This document shows positions 13,342 through 22,861 of a DNA stretch of 64,000 bases, piece after piece. Source of the DNA: Phytophthora colocasiae (taxonomy: Eukaryota; Oomycota; Peronosporomycetes; Peronosporales; Peronosporaceae); NCBI GenBank assembly GCA_018806915.1, contig JAGKQI010000061.1:1550001-1614000 (forward strand), in the 5' to 3' direction. The translations under genes were made by a program, and so were the position numbers. The notes under the pieces were generated by a model, which worked only from the letters and a program-made list of their open reading frames with translations, made no database searches and was not told where the DNA came from. Position 1 is the first letter of the stretch; every line of letters begins with the position of its first letter.

Positions 13342-14273
13342 ATGTCGGAAGAAAAGAAGGTGAGCGACGTCGGTATTGAGATGGTTTCAGGCAGTATCAG
13401 CCTCCCGTCGGCCGAGGAGAACACGCTGGATGAGCCCGTGTCTACCACTATTGTACGTTGGCTCCGTTTTGTCTCTTTACGCTGCCTCAATACCCTTTTC
13501 TAAGTCATTATTGCAACACGTGGCCTCTTCCTCGCTTTTATTTTTTTTTTTTTCAGCTTCGGGACCTACGACTGGTCGGTGGAAAGTTGCGGGTGGTTCT
13601 CATGCCCAGTAACACGTCGGAGGAGACACTACAGGCTCTGCGAGATTGTACGGAACGCTGGAATCAGATCTGGGAATGACAAGCTCTGACTTAATTATGC
13701 TGTGTAGGGGATCTCTGGGGCCCATTGCTGCTGTGTCTGACGCTCTCCATCATGCTGAGTGTGACGGCTCCAGCGGCGCAGTCCGCTATGGTGTTCACAG
13801 GAGTGTTTGTCGTCATTTGGGTGGGTGCTGCTATTGTGACGATCAATGCGCAGCTTCTGGGTAGCACCATGTATGTTCAAGACTGTCTTTTTGACTGGAT
13901 TCTGTAACTGATGGAGGTGCTTGATTTCAGTTCTTTCTTTCAGAGTGTTTGTGTGCTCGGGTACTGCGTTTTCCCGCTGAATATCGCTACGTTGGTGTGC
14001 ATGCTGGCCAAGGTGGTGGTCTCGCACATTTTGCTCCGGATGGTCGTCGTTGCTGTGGGTTTCCTGTGGTCAACACGAGGTGCGTCCCGATTACTCGCCC
14101 TACTACGTAGTATTTCAGTACAAGCTGATCCATTATGGTGCATTTTGTGTTTGCTTCGTGCAGCGTCAGTTGTGTTTATGTCGAAGTTGGTGCCACCCAA
14201 GCGCAAGGCGCTTACAGTGTACCCAGTGCTGCTCTTCTATCTTTTCATCAGCTGGATGGTACTCATTCAATAA
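13342..14273 (+). CDS. YIPF6: Yip1-family Golgi membrane protein (YIPF6-like)
   Basis: Multi-pass ER/Golgi protein that works with Rab GTPases in vesicle traffic. Five exons (13342-13452, 13557-13647, 13708-13870, 13931-14079, 14164-14273), all GT-AG with consistent phases, give 207 aa. The family signature DLWGPLLLCLTLSIML sits at the exon 3 start, followed by helices VFVVIWVGAAIVTINAQLLG, a FFQSVCVLGYCVFPLNIATL block, VVVSHILLRMVVVAVGFLW and the C-terminal LLFYLFISWMVL. Two AGs compete at exon 4; the upstream one (exon from 13931) restores the conserved FFQS motif and is preferred. The soluble N-terminus is short and acidic. It is divergent from the AKR-like gene, with 89 bp between ATGs. 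Confidence 0.88.
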
Positions 14274-14811
14274 GCAGCAGCACACAGTTCATGCAGCGAT
14301 AAAAAAAACTCGTTGTTGTCGGTTCTGCACAATTCACGAAACTCTATCGTTATTTCTCCGGTTGAGAAGAGTTTTAAGTTGAGCAGTAGGTAAATCGAAG
14401 TTCACGCTTGGGTATGTTACGGACACCTCGCGCGATTTCGATTACTTCTTGTCCAAGTCCTCAGCAGAACGATATTACAGTACACGCATGTAAGCTCGCG
14501 ATCTATTACGCCATGATGATGAAGCCTTTCGGAATTGAAGAGCACACGGCGAAAGATTGGTCACGTAATCTGAACTCCAGTGTATGGTGGCAAAATCCAC
14601 CGATGCCCGTTAAACTGGTTTGTTGTTTGCAACTCTATCGATCAACCCTCGTGTAGCCAAAGTTCTTGAATATGAGATTGTTCGTTTGCAAACATTTCTG
14701 AGACGCTCTTCTTGGGTAATCTTTTACGGGACGCGATTGGCTGGTCAAGTCGCTTGTCCGTGTTGCACACTTGCCATCTGGACTTCTATTCCTCACTTCT
14801 CCACCGTCTCC
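14274..14811. other. Intergenic, no supported gene
   Basis: 538 bp between the YIPF6-like stop and the VWA gene. One 80-codon open frame around 14408-14656 has no recognisable domain or splice partners. Probably 3' UTR plus promoter. Confidence 0.5.
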
Positions 14812-16141
14812 ATGGGCTGCGCATCGAGTAGCGAGGCCTTCCAGCCGATCCCAGACAGCTACACCTCCATTGGTATGTGTGATAGTGCTGTAGTGTTAAT
14901 TGCAGCAGTTCTAACGTTGTAAAACATCTTGAAAATCCAAAAATCGACTGTACTGGACAACCAGAGGAAGTGCAGAAAGCTCTTCGGTAAGTGTCTTTGG
15001 ACGACAACGGGCCTTTCGGCCAGTGCGGTGACGTTGTTGAGGCCTTATATTGATGCTGGTATTGATGTTGTTAACTGAACAGACAAGTGGGGCTGCAGTC
15101 TTCTGACTTGATTGTTGCGGTATGTGCTGTTCTGACTGAACTGCGTGTCTTAGTAAAGTCTAATGTGGATGTTGTGGAATTCTCTTTGTATTTGATGTAG
15201 GTGGACTTCACACAAGCGAACTTGGTAAATGGGAGAGTGGAAATTGCGTTCTTTGGCGTTTCTTTTCGCTGACATTTTACTGTGCTTGTAGCTGAAGGGA
15301 GAACACACATTTGAAGGACGGTCGTTGCACTACGTTGACACGACTGGACGCGTACAAAACCCTTACCAGGTGCGCTGCTGTTCATATTATCCACGCTGTT
15401 AACACACCCGGACTAATGTGTCTTATTTTCACTCCTAAAGACGGTCATTTCAGCGATCACTCGTGTGTTTGAGCTGTTCGACGATGACAATTCCATCCCA
15501 GCGTTTGGTTACGGAGGATATCCTGAGCGGCCATATGAAGAACGGTACTTTCCTTTTGTGGAAGGCCAAGGGTGTGAACTGGATGACGTTCTGCAACGCT
15601 ATTTCGCAATTGCTTCCACTATGGAGCTCAATTCGTCTGCGAGTTTTGTACCGGTGATCCACGAAGCAATCAAGACAGCAAAGAAGACTCGCCGGTATCA
15701 CATCTTGATTATCATCTCCAACGGCTACATTGACGACCCTGCTGTGGCTCGACGGGCTATCGTGGAGGCGTCCGAGTACCCTATCTGTACGTGGCTGTTA
15801 CTGTTGTGTTTGCTGTTGATGTATACTAACTGTAAAATGACTAGCGATTGTCATGGTTGGCGTTGGCGATGGTCCTTGGACTATGATGAGGGAGTTCGAT
15901 GATCAACTCCCTGAGCGTCGATTCGACAACTTCCAGTTCGTGAACTACAACACAATTCCGAGAGGAAACCTTAATAATCCGGACGGAGGCTTCGCGATGC
16001 AGGCGCTGATGGAGATTCCAGGTAAAGCTTTGCCCGAAACAGTTCGAGTCTGTATTTCTACGATTCTCACTATGGTTACTCATGTCCGCACTTGCAGAAC
16101 AATACAACCAAATTCGAGAGCTCGGATTGATCAAGAACTAG
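14812..16141 (+). CDS. Copine/RGLG-type VWA-domain protein, N-myristoylatable
   Basis: A 262-aa protein, essentially a lone copine A-domain without C2 or RING domains. Eight exons: 14812-14872, 14965-14986 (22 nt), 15083-15119 (37 nt), 15201-15224 (24 nt), 15292-15369, 15441-15786, 15845-16021 and 16098-16141; every junction has GT-AG ends and correct phase. The N-terminus MGCASSSE is a textbook myristoylation plus palmitoylation signal, so the protein is probably membrane-tethered. The VWA fold shows SDLIVAVDFTQANL (MIDAS strand), GEHTFEGRSLHYVD, NPYQTVISAITRVFELFDDD, FGYGG, then YHILIIISNGYIDD and ISIVMVGVGDGPW. The MIDAS reads D-F-T-Q-A where DxTxS is usual, so metal binding may be altered. 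Close in architecture to the VWA half of plant RGLG ligases, but no RING follows. Confidence 0.85.
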
Positions 16142-16257
16142 CATTAGCTGCCAGTCGTTGAGCTCAATTTCCTTCACCACGTACCGATAACGTTTACGTA
16201 CCTGTAGTCCGGCTCGTAATAAATCAACATTTGCCTACGCCTAAAGCAGTGCTACAG

Positions 16258-17386
16258 AAGATTCTTAGTCCAATGTTGATTCCATTGAGCGGGTAGCTCT
16301 GGCTTTTCACACGTAAAGCAGCTTCGTTGGCGACGTCGTTACGAAGATACAAGCACCTACACAGCAACGTAGCCGAGTTGGCGTCCAGACGTGGAGTGAG
16401 GAACTTAAGCTCGTGCTTAGGGGTGACGTTGTCCACTTTGGCGATACGCTCCATGGATTCGATGTCGTAGCTGTGCGACGAGAAGAATGCGATCTCGCAG
16501 AGCAGTCACGCGTGTACAGGGTTTGCAACTTCGGGCAGGATTCCACTACATGATAGCGGTTTGAGCTGGAGACATCGTGGTTCTTTTGGGTTTGATGGGA
16601 CTTGCGAGGTACAAGGAATGACAGACTTGGGACGAGATCGATCTAATGAGAATAGCTCGAATCCAAAAACGTCGATCCTGCTGGCTGCCGGAGGTACTAA
16701 GGTTGTGTTCCTGCGTTGCGCCGGATTCGACATGATCGACCTGAAGGTGGCCAAGGAGCGGTCATCCGCGTTCCAGCATACCCCCCGTACGAACATGCAG
16801 CATAGTTGATGATGATTCATAACCGCAAGATCCACCGTTCGTACAAGCGTTGAACTTCTGTCTTGCTGGTTTGCTGAGCTTTGACGTCCACGGTAAAACC
16901 ATCGGTGTCGTCGGCACAGGCAAGATCGGAGCTCTATTTGCTCGTATTGCCGCCGGATTCGGGTGTAAGGTCCTCGCCTACGACATGGTTCGAAACCCGG
17001 AGGCCTTGAGCTACGGCGTGGAGTACGTCTCGTTGGACGAGATCTGTGCCCAAGCCGACATCATTGCAAAGATGAAACAAGGTGTAATGTTGCTCAACAC
17101 GAGTCGTGGAGGGCTCATTGACACTAAAGCTCTTGTGAACGGTCTCAAGTCGCGAAATATCGGCTCGGTTGGCCTTGACGTGTTTAAGGGTGAAGGTGAG
17201 TACTTTTACTCGGACCGCTCGGGCTCCATCATCGCCGACGACGACCTCGCTCGCCTGTTCACGTTCCCGAACGTGTTGATCACTGACCATCAGGCTTACT
17301 TTACGAAGGAGGCCCTGGACAACATCACGCATACAACGATGGCCAATATCCAAGCCAAGGAGACTCTGGTGAACGAGGTCAAGTAA
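16258..17386 (+). pseudogene. D-lactate/2-hydroxyacid dehydrogenase pseudogene with inverted 5' part
   Basis: The plus strand from about 16675 encodes the NAD domain and C-terminus of a D-lactate dehydrogenase: AAGGTKVVFLRCAGFDMIDL, then a frame-shifted stretch, GKTIGVVGTGKIGALFARIA (Rossmann GxGxxG), LLNTSRGGLIDTKALVNGL, and LITDHQAYFTKEALDNI with the catalytic His. About 15 residues expected between ADII and AKMKQG are missing, and stops and frameshifts interrupt 16760-16860. The N-terminal catalytic domain (IAFFSSHSYDIESMERIA; VTPKHELKFLTPRLDANSAT; NDVANEAAL) is present only on the minus strand, between about 16503 and 16258, head to head with the rest. No single transcript could encode the enzyme. 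Confidence 0.85.
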
Positions 17387-17519
17387 ACTTCAACACAAGC
17401 AGCCGCCGATGCGAAGACAAACTGGAAATGCAAAGTAGAAAATAAATCAACAATAAAAGTGTTGTTGAAGCGCATTTTGGAGTGAATGTCAGTCTTCAAT
17501 GACCATCACTCTTCCTGCA

Positions 17520-18251
17520 TTCTACAGTTTGTGTACCGCACACAAACTGAACTAGCAACATTGCGACATGTGGGATTGTTTAGTCGCCAAGTCGAAGCGC
17601 TCATGGCGCGCGGTCATCCGATGATCAGGAGAGGCATCAGGACTCCTGAGTCAGGAGCGAATGCCCTGTACTACTTGGCAAAGCGAAGCAGCACTTCCCC
17701 ACCACGGTCCCTCGCGACTGGAACGCAATGTCTTGAGTGGCGTTGACGTTGATGTTCTTCATGAGACTTTTCTAGCTCTGCTGCTGAGACCATCAATCGT
17801 GGAGAAGAGCCTGTCTGTCACATCAAACTGTTGGGCATCGCGACCAAAGCGTCAATGTAAACGCGGATCCACACGCAATCGAAGCAGCAAGGTATCAGTT
17901 TGAGGTCAGCGTTCCTGGCAAAACTCGGTACACACGCTGATCTTGACCGCTGATGCCAAGGGGATGCCGTACAACCAGTACTTGGGGCTCCTGCGCAAGC
18001 GTGGCACGCTTGTGATGCTGGGTCTGCCTAACGATCAGATCCAGTTCATGCCCATGTTCGTGGTTGGTCGTGGCATCCGTGTGGTGGGTAGCCTCATTGG
18101 CAGCATTGAGGATATTGAAGACATGCTCAAGCTTGCGTCGGAGAAGAACGTACGCCCGATCATCCAGAAATTGCCTATGGAAAAGGTGAACGAAGGCATC
18201 ACAATCATGCGCGAGGGTCGTGCTCGTTACCGTGTTGTGCTTGAGAACTAA
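17520..18251 (+). pseudogene. Zinc alcohol dehydrogenase (CAD-type) pseudogene
   Basis: Only the C-terminal third is clean: from 17943 the frame reads ADAKGMPYNQYLGLLRKRGT, LVMLGLPNDQIQFMPMFVVG, RGIRVVGSLIGSIEDIEDML and ends IMREGRARYRVVLEN at 18251, the nucleotide-binding/C-terminal region of cinnamyl-alcohol-dehydrogenase-like MDR enzymes. Immediately upstream, a sequence that should read as a continuous NADP-fold strand is broken by stops (17930-17945), and 17520-17900 gives no continuous frame. The zinc-binding N-terminal half (GHE motif, Cys cluster) is not recoverable. It lies next to the broken lactate dehydrogenase. Confidence 0.75.
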
Positions 18252-18333
18252 GCGGCTTCCTATAGAGTAAGAGAACAGTTTAGTGTTGAACGACTTAATA
18301 CAATCGCTTTGCTAGACAATACCAATGTAGTTC

Positions 18334-19235
18334 CTAGGACTTGACGCTAACTGGTGTGCCAGAATGCAGACGCGACGTGCTTGTAGTAACCTTGGTACAA
18401 CCAAATGTCAGTGGAATGACCACAGTGATAAAAGATGACAATGACCAGGAGTTTTTACCGCCGATTTCCTTCTCCTTCATGCTCAGCAACTCAATTGATA
18501 CTGGACGCTCCACTCCCAAGCTTATGGTTGTTTCAGCAGCACATTTGAATGCCTCCACAACTTGATAAACGTCATCTTGAACCGAAGGTTCATCGGGTTC
18601 GCGCTGTGCGTTTAGACTCCTGATGAGCTCACGGTCGCGCGATGTTTTCCACACCGTCACGTGAGGGAAATATGGTCGACGGAACCTCTCTGTTGTCAAG
18701 CCCAGCTCTTCAAATTCTCCATGCAAACGCTCAGCCACCGCAGCCAACCTGCCATTTCACAGACGTTAGCACGTTATCACTTTCTTTTTGTATTCCAGCT
18801 TACCGTAGCCCGTCATCCGTTGTTACATCCAGCTTAGCATATAAAACGTCATTCTTGCCGAAGAAACCCCAGTCGCTGAAGTTAAATTGCGGTGCGGAAC
18901 TGCGTACAAAATCCTCCGCTGCCACTCGACTAGCCATTGAATGCAGCACTTGACAAGCTTGGTCAATAGCTGCAACAGCAAAGATCAGCGTATAGTCTTA
19001 ACCCCATCATTGAACAATACCTACCGGCGTCATCTGGAAGACGCAACACACAGAGAGTGACGTGCAACGTCCTGGGATTGATGAGGCACGGCTCCACTTC
19101 AGGACAAGCGTCACGGATCGCAGTCTGGATCTGTTCCACCTGAGCCACAAGGTCAGTCGAAGTAACCCGAAAACCTACGAAGAAGTTGGGCCATTCCCGA
19201 CGACGAGGGGGCTTGTTCCTCCAGCGGGGGCGCAT
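18334..19235 (-). CDS. AKAP7/2H-phosphoesterase (LigT-like) domain protein
   Basis: 263 aa from three exons (19235-19025, 18969-18804, 18748-18334) with two 55-nt introns and consistent phases. The two HxT signatures of the 2H phosphoesterase superfamily are present and properly spaced: TLHVTLCVL in exon 1 and YFPHVTVWK in exon 3, with SRDRELIRSL after the second. This matches the AKAP7 central domain / cyclic phosphodiesterase-like class that acts on 2'-5' or 2',3'-cyclic phosphates or binds AMP/CMP. No PKA-anchoring helix is evident. A basic N-terminus (RPRWRNKPPRRREW) may be nuclear. It is convergent with the CAD pseudogene, and its promoter abuts that of the SDR gene at 19401. Substrate unknown. 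Confidence 0.8.
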
Positions 19236-19371
19236 TCTTCCGCGTAAATGGACGCTCTTTGGATATTGACCAATCGCAACATGAGTGATTATGCAGGTGA
19301 AAGATTACGATAGGTAGATTAAGGGTCAAGTAATTCTGCGTGCATCCTAATCCTGTCGTTGAAAAACCGCA

Positions 19372-19381
19372 GTCATTCTTC
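19372..19381 (+). promoter_or_regulatory. Oomycete-type initiator upstream of the SDR gene
   Basis: GTCATTCTTC matches the oomycete initiator (core TCAYTTY/TCATTYY), 20-29 nt before the ATG at 19401. Confidence 0.45.
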
Positions 19382-19400
19382 TTTTAGAAACGCACTGAGG

Positions 19401-20480
19401 ATGAAGACATTGCACGTGGCTCTTGCAGCCTTTGCTGTGGTTCTGAGTCTACTTCTTGGTATCCCATCATTATTCCTTCCGGAGCTTAGTGCACAAGTGG
19501 AGAACAACCTCAAGCAGGAGATGGCAGCCCCTTCCAAACACGCACTCGTTATCGGCGCTTCTTCTGGGATCGGCCTCGGCGTCGCGAAGACTCTGGCGCC
19601 TATCGTGTCCAAGATGACACTCTGTTCGAGGTCGTACCCTGAAGAGCTACTGAAGAGCATCAAAGCGGACAACCCGAGCGTCGAGGTTGTCCATGAAAAA
19701 TTGGATGTTTCCTTGCTGCACGAAGTTCGCAAGTTTACTACGAGGCACACAGAGACGCAGTTCGACTGGATCGTGATGAGTCCTGGCATTATGTCTCTGA
19801 ATGGCCGGACAGAGACATCTGAAGGTCTTGATGTGAAGATGGCAACGCACTACTACGGAAGGTACGCCACTCTCACTTTCTAAATTGTTTTTCTCTCCCT
19901 TATATAGTTTATGATACAGATTCATGCTGGTCCATGACTTGTTGGAAGGGTTAAATCGTCCGGGTGTGCGCGTTCTTAACATTCTGGGCGCTGGCCATGG
20001 TGGTGAAGTCGATTTCAACGATCTTGATCTGAAACACACTTATTCTGGCAAACGTTGTGCAGATGCAACTACACAGTACTCGTACGTTTCTGCTTCAAGT
20101 GGTTCTTTTCTTTCAGTGACAATTACTCAAAAACTCCCTTTGTTTACAGAGATCTGATGGCTCAAGCTTTGTCGGAACATGCTCCAAGCGCATCTTTCAT
20201 GCACGCATCGCCAGGGTTGGTCAACACTGGCTTGTTGAAGGACCTTCCGTGGTTCTTGAGACTTCCGGCAACTGGAGTGGCTGCTGTGCTTGGTCGATCG
20301 CCTGAAACGTGTGGGAAGTACATGGTGTCTGCACTATTAAACGACGAGTACGAGTCTGGTTGGAAGTTGCTCGACCAAAACGGAAAGGAGATATCTCCGT
20401 CTAAGTATCACACGAAAGAGGCCAAGGATGCTGTTTGGGAGCACACCCTCGAGACAATCGACGAGATTATGAAGCAGTAG
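19401..20480 (+). CDS. Short-chain dehydrogenase/reductase-like protein, copy 1
   Basis: 317 aa from exons 19401-19861, 19920-20081 and 20150-20480 (introns 58 and 68 nt, phases match). Residues 1-30 form a hydrophobic signal/anchor (LAAFAVVLSLLLGIPSLFLP), suggesting attachment to the ER or another endomembrane. The Rossmann motif VIGASSGIGLGVAK is intact, and the SPGIM block stands where SDRs usually have NAG. The catalytic YxxxK is not apparent: the aligned region reads TTQYSDLMAQ, with Met where Lys is expected, and this is shared with copy 2. It may therefore be a cofactor-binding family with altered chemistry. About 65-70% identical by eye to the copy at 24201, with identical intron positions, so the two are tandem paralogues. 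Substrate unknown. Confidence 0.8.
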
Positions 20481-20616
20481 TTGGTACTTAAGTAAGCTTT
20501 AGGTTTTACTTTTTACGAAGTTGGGTATAGCGAGATACTGGCTATTGCGAATAATTCCAACAGAATATCAAACACCAGCGGGCATCACCTCACTAATGAT
20601 GATGCGGAAATCAGTA

Positions 20617-20680
20617 AGTACTCGAGAGCGTGGAGAAGTTATTCGCAGTAGCTGCACTTGAAAGAGCAATCAAAATCTAG
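20617..20680 (+). pseudogene. Decayed 3' tail of an RXLR effector paralogue
   Basis: Closely matches, base by base, the last 70-80 bp of the intact effector ending at 22766: the stretch around GTGGAGAAGTT, TAGCTGCACTTGAAAGAGCA and ATCAAA through the terminal TAG. A small deletion and no upstream coding make it a relic. It shows that a second copy of the effector once followed the first SDR gene. Confidence 0.7.
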
Positions 20681-21269
20681 TTTTGGGGGAAGCTGCATGC
20701 TAGAAATCGACTTAACTTTTGTTAGTTAAAAGCATGAGAACGAACAAACTTGACGCTTAATGTGTTGTCAATGGTTGCTCCAAATACGTATCTGGCTGTA
20801 AGAATCATCCAAAGATGCTGTTGTGTAGTGAATTGCAGGTTTACACCTCGGTTTCACTTGCAGTTCGAGCCGGAGCTGGGGGTGTCTACCCAGATGCGTC
20901 TACATCCAAGTGGTTGGAGGACAATGGGTGGAAGTTTAGTGGTGTGTCTGACGCCTGACGGCTGATGACATCACAGACACTCGGACAGCCAGTGTCCGTG
21001 TGAGCTGTACTAGGATTTAGTAGGGCCTGCTGCATGTTTCCTTTTGTGTGAATGTGTGTCCATTTTCTACTGCTGCCTGTCGCTCTGATCAAGTGGCAGC
21101 AGCACTGAGAAGGAACGGGCTGGCTAGCGCCAGACCCACGATCCTGCTCACTCTTCAATTTGCTAGGGACTAGTCAAATACATTCGGCCTCTACTTCCGT
21201 GCGGGTTGGCCCCCGCATCGCTGTGTGTTCGACCCTCCCTACTTCGCTTCAAAATCCCGGGCGATACTA
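20681..21269 (+). other. Non-coding stretch between duplication relics
   Basis: No protein is recognisable on either strand. It contains a GC-rich short hairpin (TGCGGG, 5-nt loop, CCCGCA near 21211) and B-box-like GTGTTCGACCC near 21226, so a degraded SINE-like insert is possible but unproven. Confidence 0.3.
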
Positions 21270-21480
21270 CATGTTGGGAGCACACTTCAGATGATCGATG
21301 AATTATGAAAAGTGATATTTTTTGCGAATATGCTCCGCAATACCTACAGAATCGATGTGTCCTGCCGGTAAAACTTCCGTACGTTTGCGTGTGCCGTATC
21401 TATGATAAGCATCACCTCACTGATAATGATGTGGGAAGCAGTTTGTATGTTACGCATCACTTCATCGGTCAATCTTCAAG
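21270..21480 (+). pseudogene. Relic of an SDR 3' end plus its downstream flank
   Basis: The first 39 bp resemble the last codons of the SDR gene at 20430-20475 (TGGGAGCACAC, TCGATGAATTATGAA). The next about 140 bp match the DNA that follows SDR copy 1, notably GCATCACCTCACT-GATAATGATG versus 20582-20605. A third SDR unit was therefore present and mostly lost. Confidence 0.55.
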
Positions 21481-21687
21481 ACATCATTGATGTCGCGCAG
21501 ATCGGTGCAAATCATGGTCACGTACCAACCAGGCAGTCACTGTGGCCAATGGTGATCGGCATCATTCATGTGTAGATTGTCAGTACGGTTTCCTAACGAG
21601 CCATGAAATTGGAGATACGATGTGCGATGTGCTCATTCCGTACTTGACCAAAGCCAGCACGGTAACTCATCTCCAGGTCGCGGTACG

Positions 21688-21705
21688 TTCTCATTCCGAA
21701 TTTTG
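21688..21705 (+). promoter_or_regulatory. Oomycete core promoter (INR + FPR) of the RXLR gene
   Basis: TTCTCATTCC followed at once by GAATTTTG fits the oomycete initiator plus flanking promoter region. It places transcription start about 35-40 nt upstream of ATG 21732, typical of Phytophthora effector genes. Confidence 0.65.
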
Positions 21706-21731
21706 GCCCAGAGTCACGAGTGGCGGTGACC

Positions 21732-22766
21732 ATGCGCGTACTCTACTTTGTTGTCTCAGTCCTGTTCCTTCTATTCGAAATTGACGCTAGTCCTGTGCTC
21801 GATCCCAACACCGCTGTTACCCATTCGTTAGCAAAGACAACAACTTCCCCAAGATTATTGCGGGTTTCACCCGAAGAAGGAGACGATGAGAGAGCTGGAA
21901 CGCCAAGCGTTTTGGATGATATCGTCGCCAAGGCGATGAAGTTAATGAACAAAAACCCGGAAGACGTTTTTAAGAAATTAAAACTAGCGAACACGAATCT
22001 CCAGAACAACGCAGTGTTCGAGCAATGGCTTCAATACGTGTACAAGTTTCGAGCGGCAAAAGGAGACGACATGTTCTCCGACCAACGATTGTTCAATTTG
22101 TTGTGGGAATCCCATTACCACCCTGACGACCTGGTACCGCTTTTCCAGTCGCTTACTCACGTCCAGGGTATGAAAACTCTCGCTCGAACGATGCAACTCA
22201 AGTTGTTCGAATCGGGACCGCAAAGTACCCGCACTCTGATGAACAAAGCGTGGTTGCAAGGTCTGGATACTCCTGACGATGTTTTCCACATCTTACGCCT
22301 TGAGAAAAATGCCTTGGATAGCCAGCAAAGGCTGCCACAGTGGCTCAAATTTGCGGAAATGTACAAGACGCAAAATAAAATATCGTCTTGGAAGAATGAA
22401 CTGAACCTGCTGTTGAAGACTCCACACGAGAAGGAAACGTATTTTGGAGAACTTTTTCTATCTCTCAAGAAAACGAAAGGCATGGAGACGATCGGAGCGA
22501 AAATGGAGGCGCAGCTTTTTAAACGGTGGATTAAGACAGACACGATGACACCGGACAAGGTTGGGGTCATCATTGCGAGTCCAGCTAATACGAACTGGAA
22601 GCGTATCTTCGAATGGCTCCCGGTCACGGACTCCAGATACAAACTTCTTCAAGCGTACACAGTGGCGTATGCTGCAAGCCGAGGAGATGAAGTACTCAAG
22701 AGTGTGGAGAAGTTGTTCGCTAAATATCAACCAGTAGCTGCGCTTGAAAGAGCAATCAAAGCCTAG
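21732..22766 (+). CDS. Secreted RXLR-dEER effector with WY-type repeats
   Basis: Intronless 344-residue protein. The ATG at 21732 is the first in frame after the core promoter. Residues 1-19 are a signal peptide (RVLYFVVSVLFLLFEIDA). The host-targeting motif is RLLR (canonical RxLR) at about residue 42, followed by an acidic dEER-like segment (EEGDDER). The remainder is helical and repetitive, as in WY/LWY modules: blocks such as NPEDVFKKLKL, VFEQWLQYVYKFRAAKG, TPDDVFHILRLEK and LPQWLKFAEMYKTQ recur with a period of about 50-90 residues. Members of this family are delivered into host plant cells and alter immunity; the target of this one cannot be read from sequence. It lies between duplicated SDR genes, with a decayed paralogue upstream and a transposon about 95 bp downstream, a typical fast-evolving effector setting. 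Confidence 0.9.
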   Translation: MRVLYFVVSVLFLLFEIDASPVLDPNTAVTHSLAKTTTSPRLLRVSPEEGDDERAGTPSVLDDIVAKAMKLMNKNPEDVFKKLKLANTNLQNNAVFEQWLQYVYKFRAAKGDDMFSDQRLFNLLWESHYHPDDLVPLFQSLTHVQGMKTLARTMQLKLFESGPQSTRTLMNKAWLQGLDTPDDVFHILRLEKNALDSQQRLPQWLKFAEMYKTQNKISSWKNELNLLLKTPHEKETYFGELFLSLKKTKGMETIGAKMEAQLFKRWIKTDTMTPDKVGVIIASPANTNWKRIFEWLPVTDSRYKLLQAYTVAYAASRGDEVLKSVEKLFAKYQPVAALERAIKA

Positions 22767-22861
22767 TTTCAGGTAGGAATCGAAAGCAAATGAATTTACT
22801 CTACTATAGTAGAGATTTTCACCTCGAGTCTTACCACCGGAGCTGCTTTCTACCCTTTATT

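Noticed and set aside
14408..14656. Possible 80-codon gene upstream of the VWA gene
   Set aside because: No domain, no initiator, no splice partners.
17486..17903. Two overlapping open frames as separate genes
   Set aside because: They do not resemble proteins and lie where the N-terminal half of the alcohol dehydrogenase should be; treated as decayed sequence.
20750..20965. 71-codon open frame between the SDR gene and the effector
   Set aside because: No recognisable features; surrounded by duplication relics.
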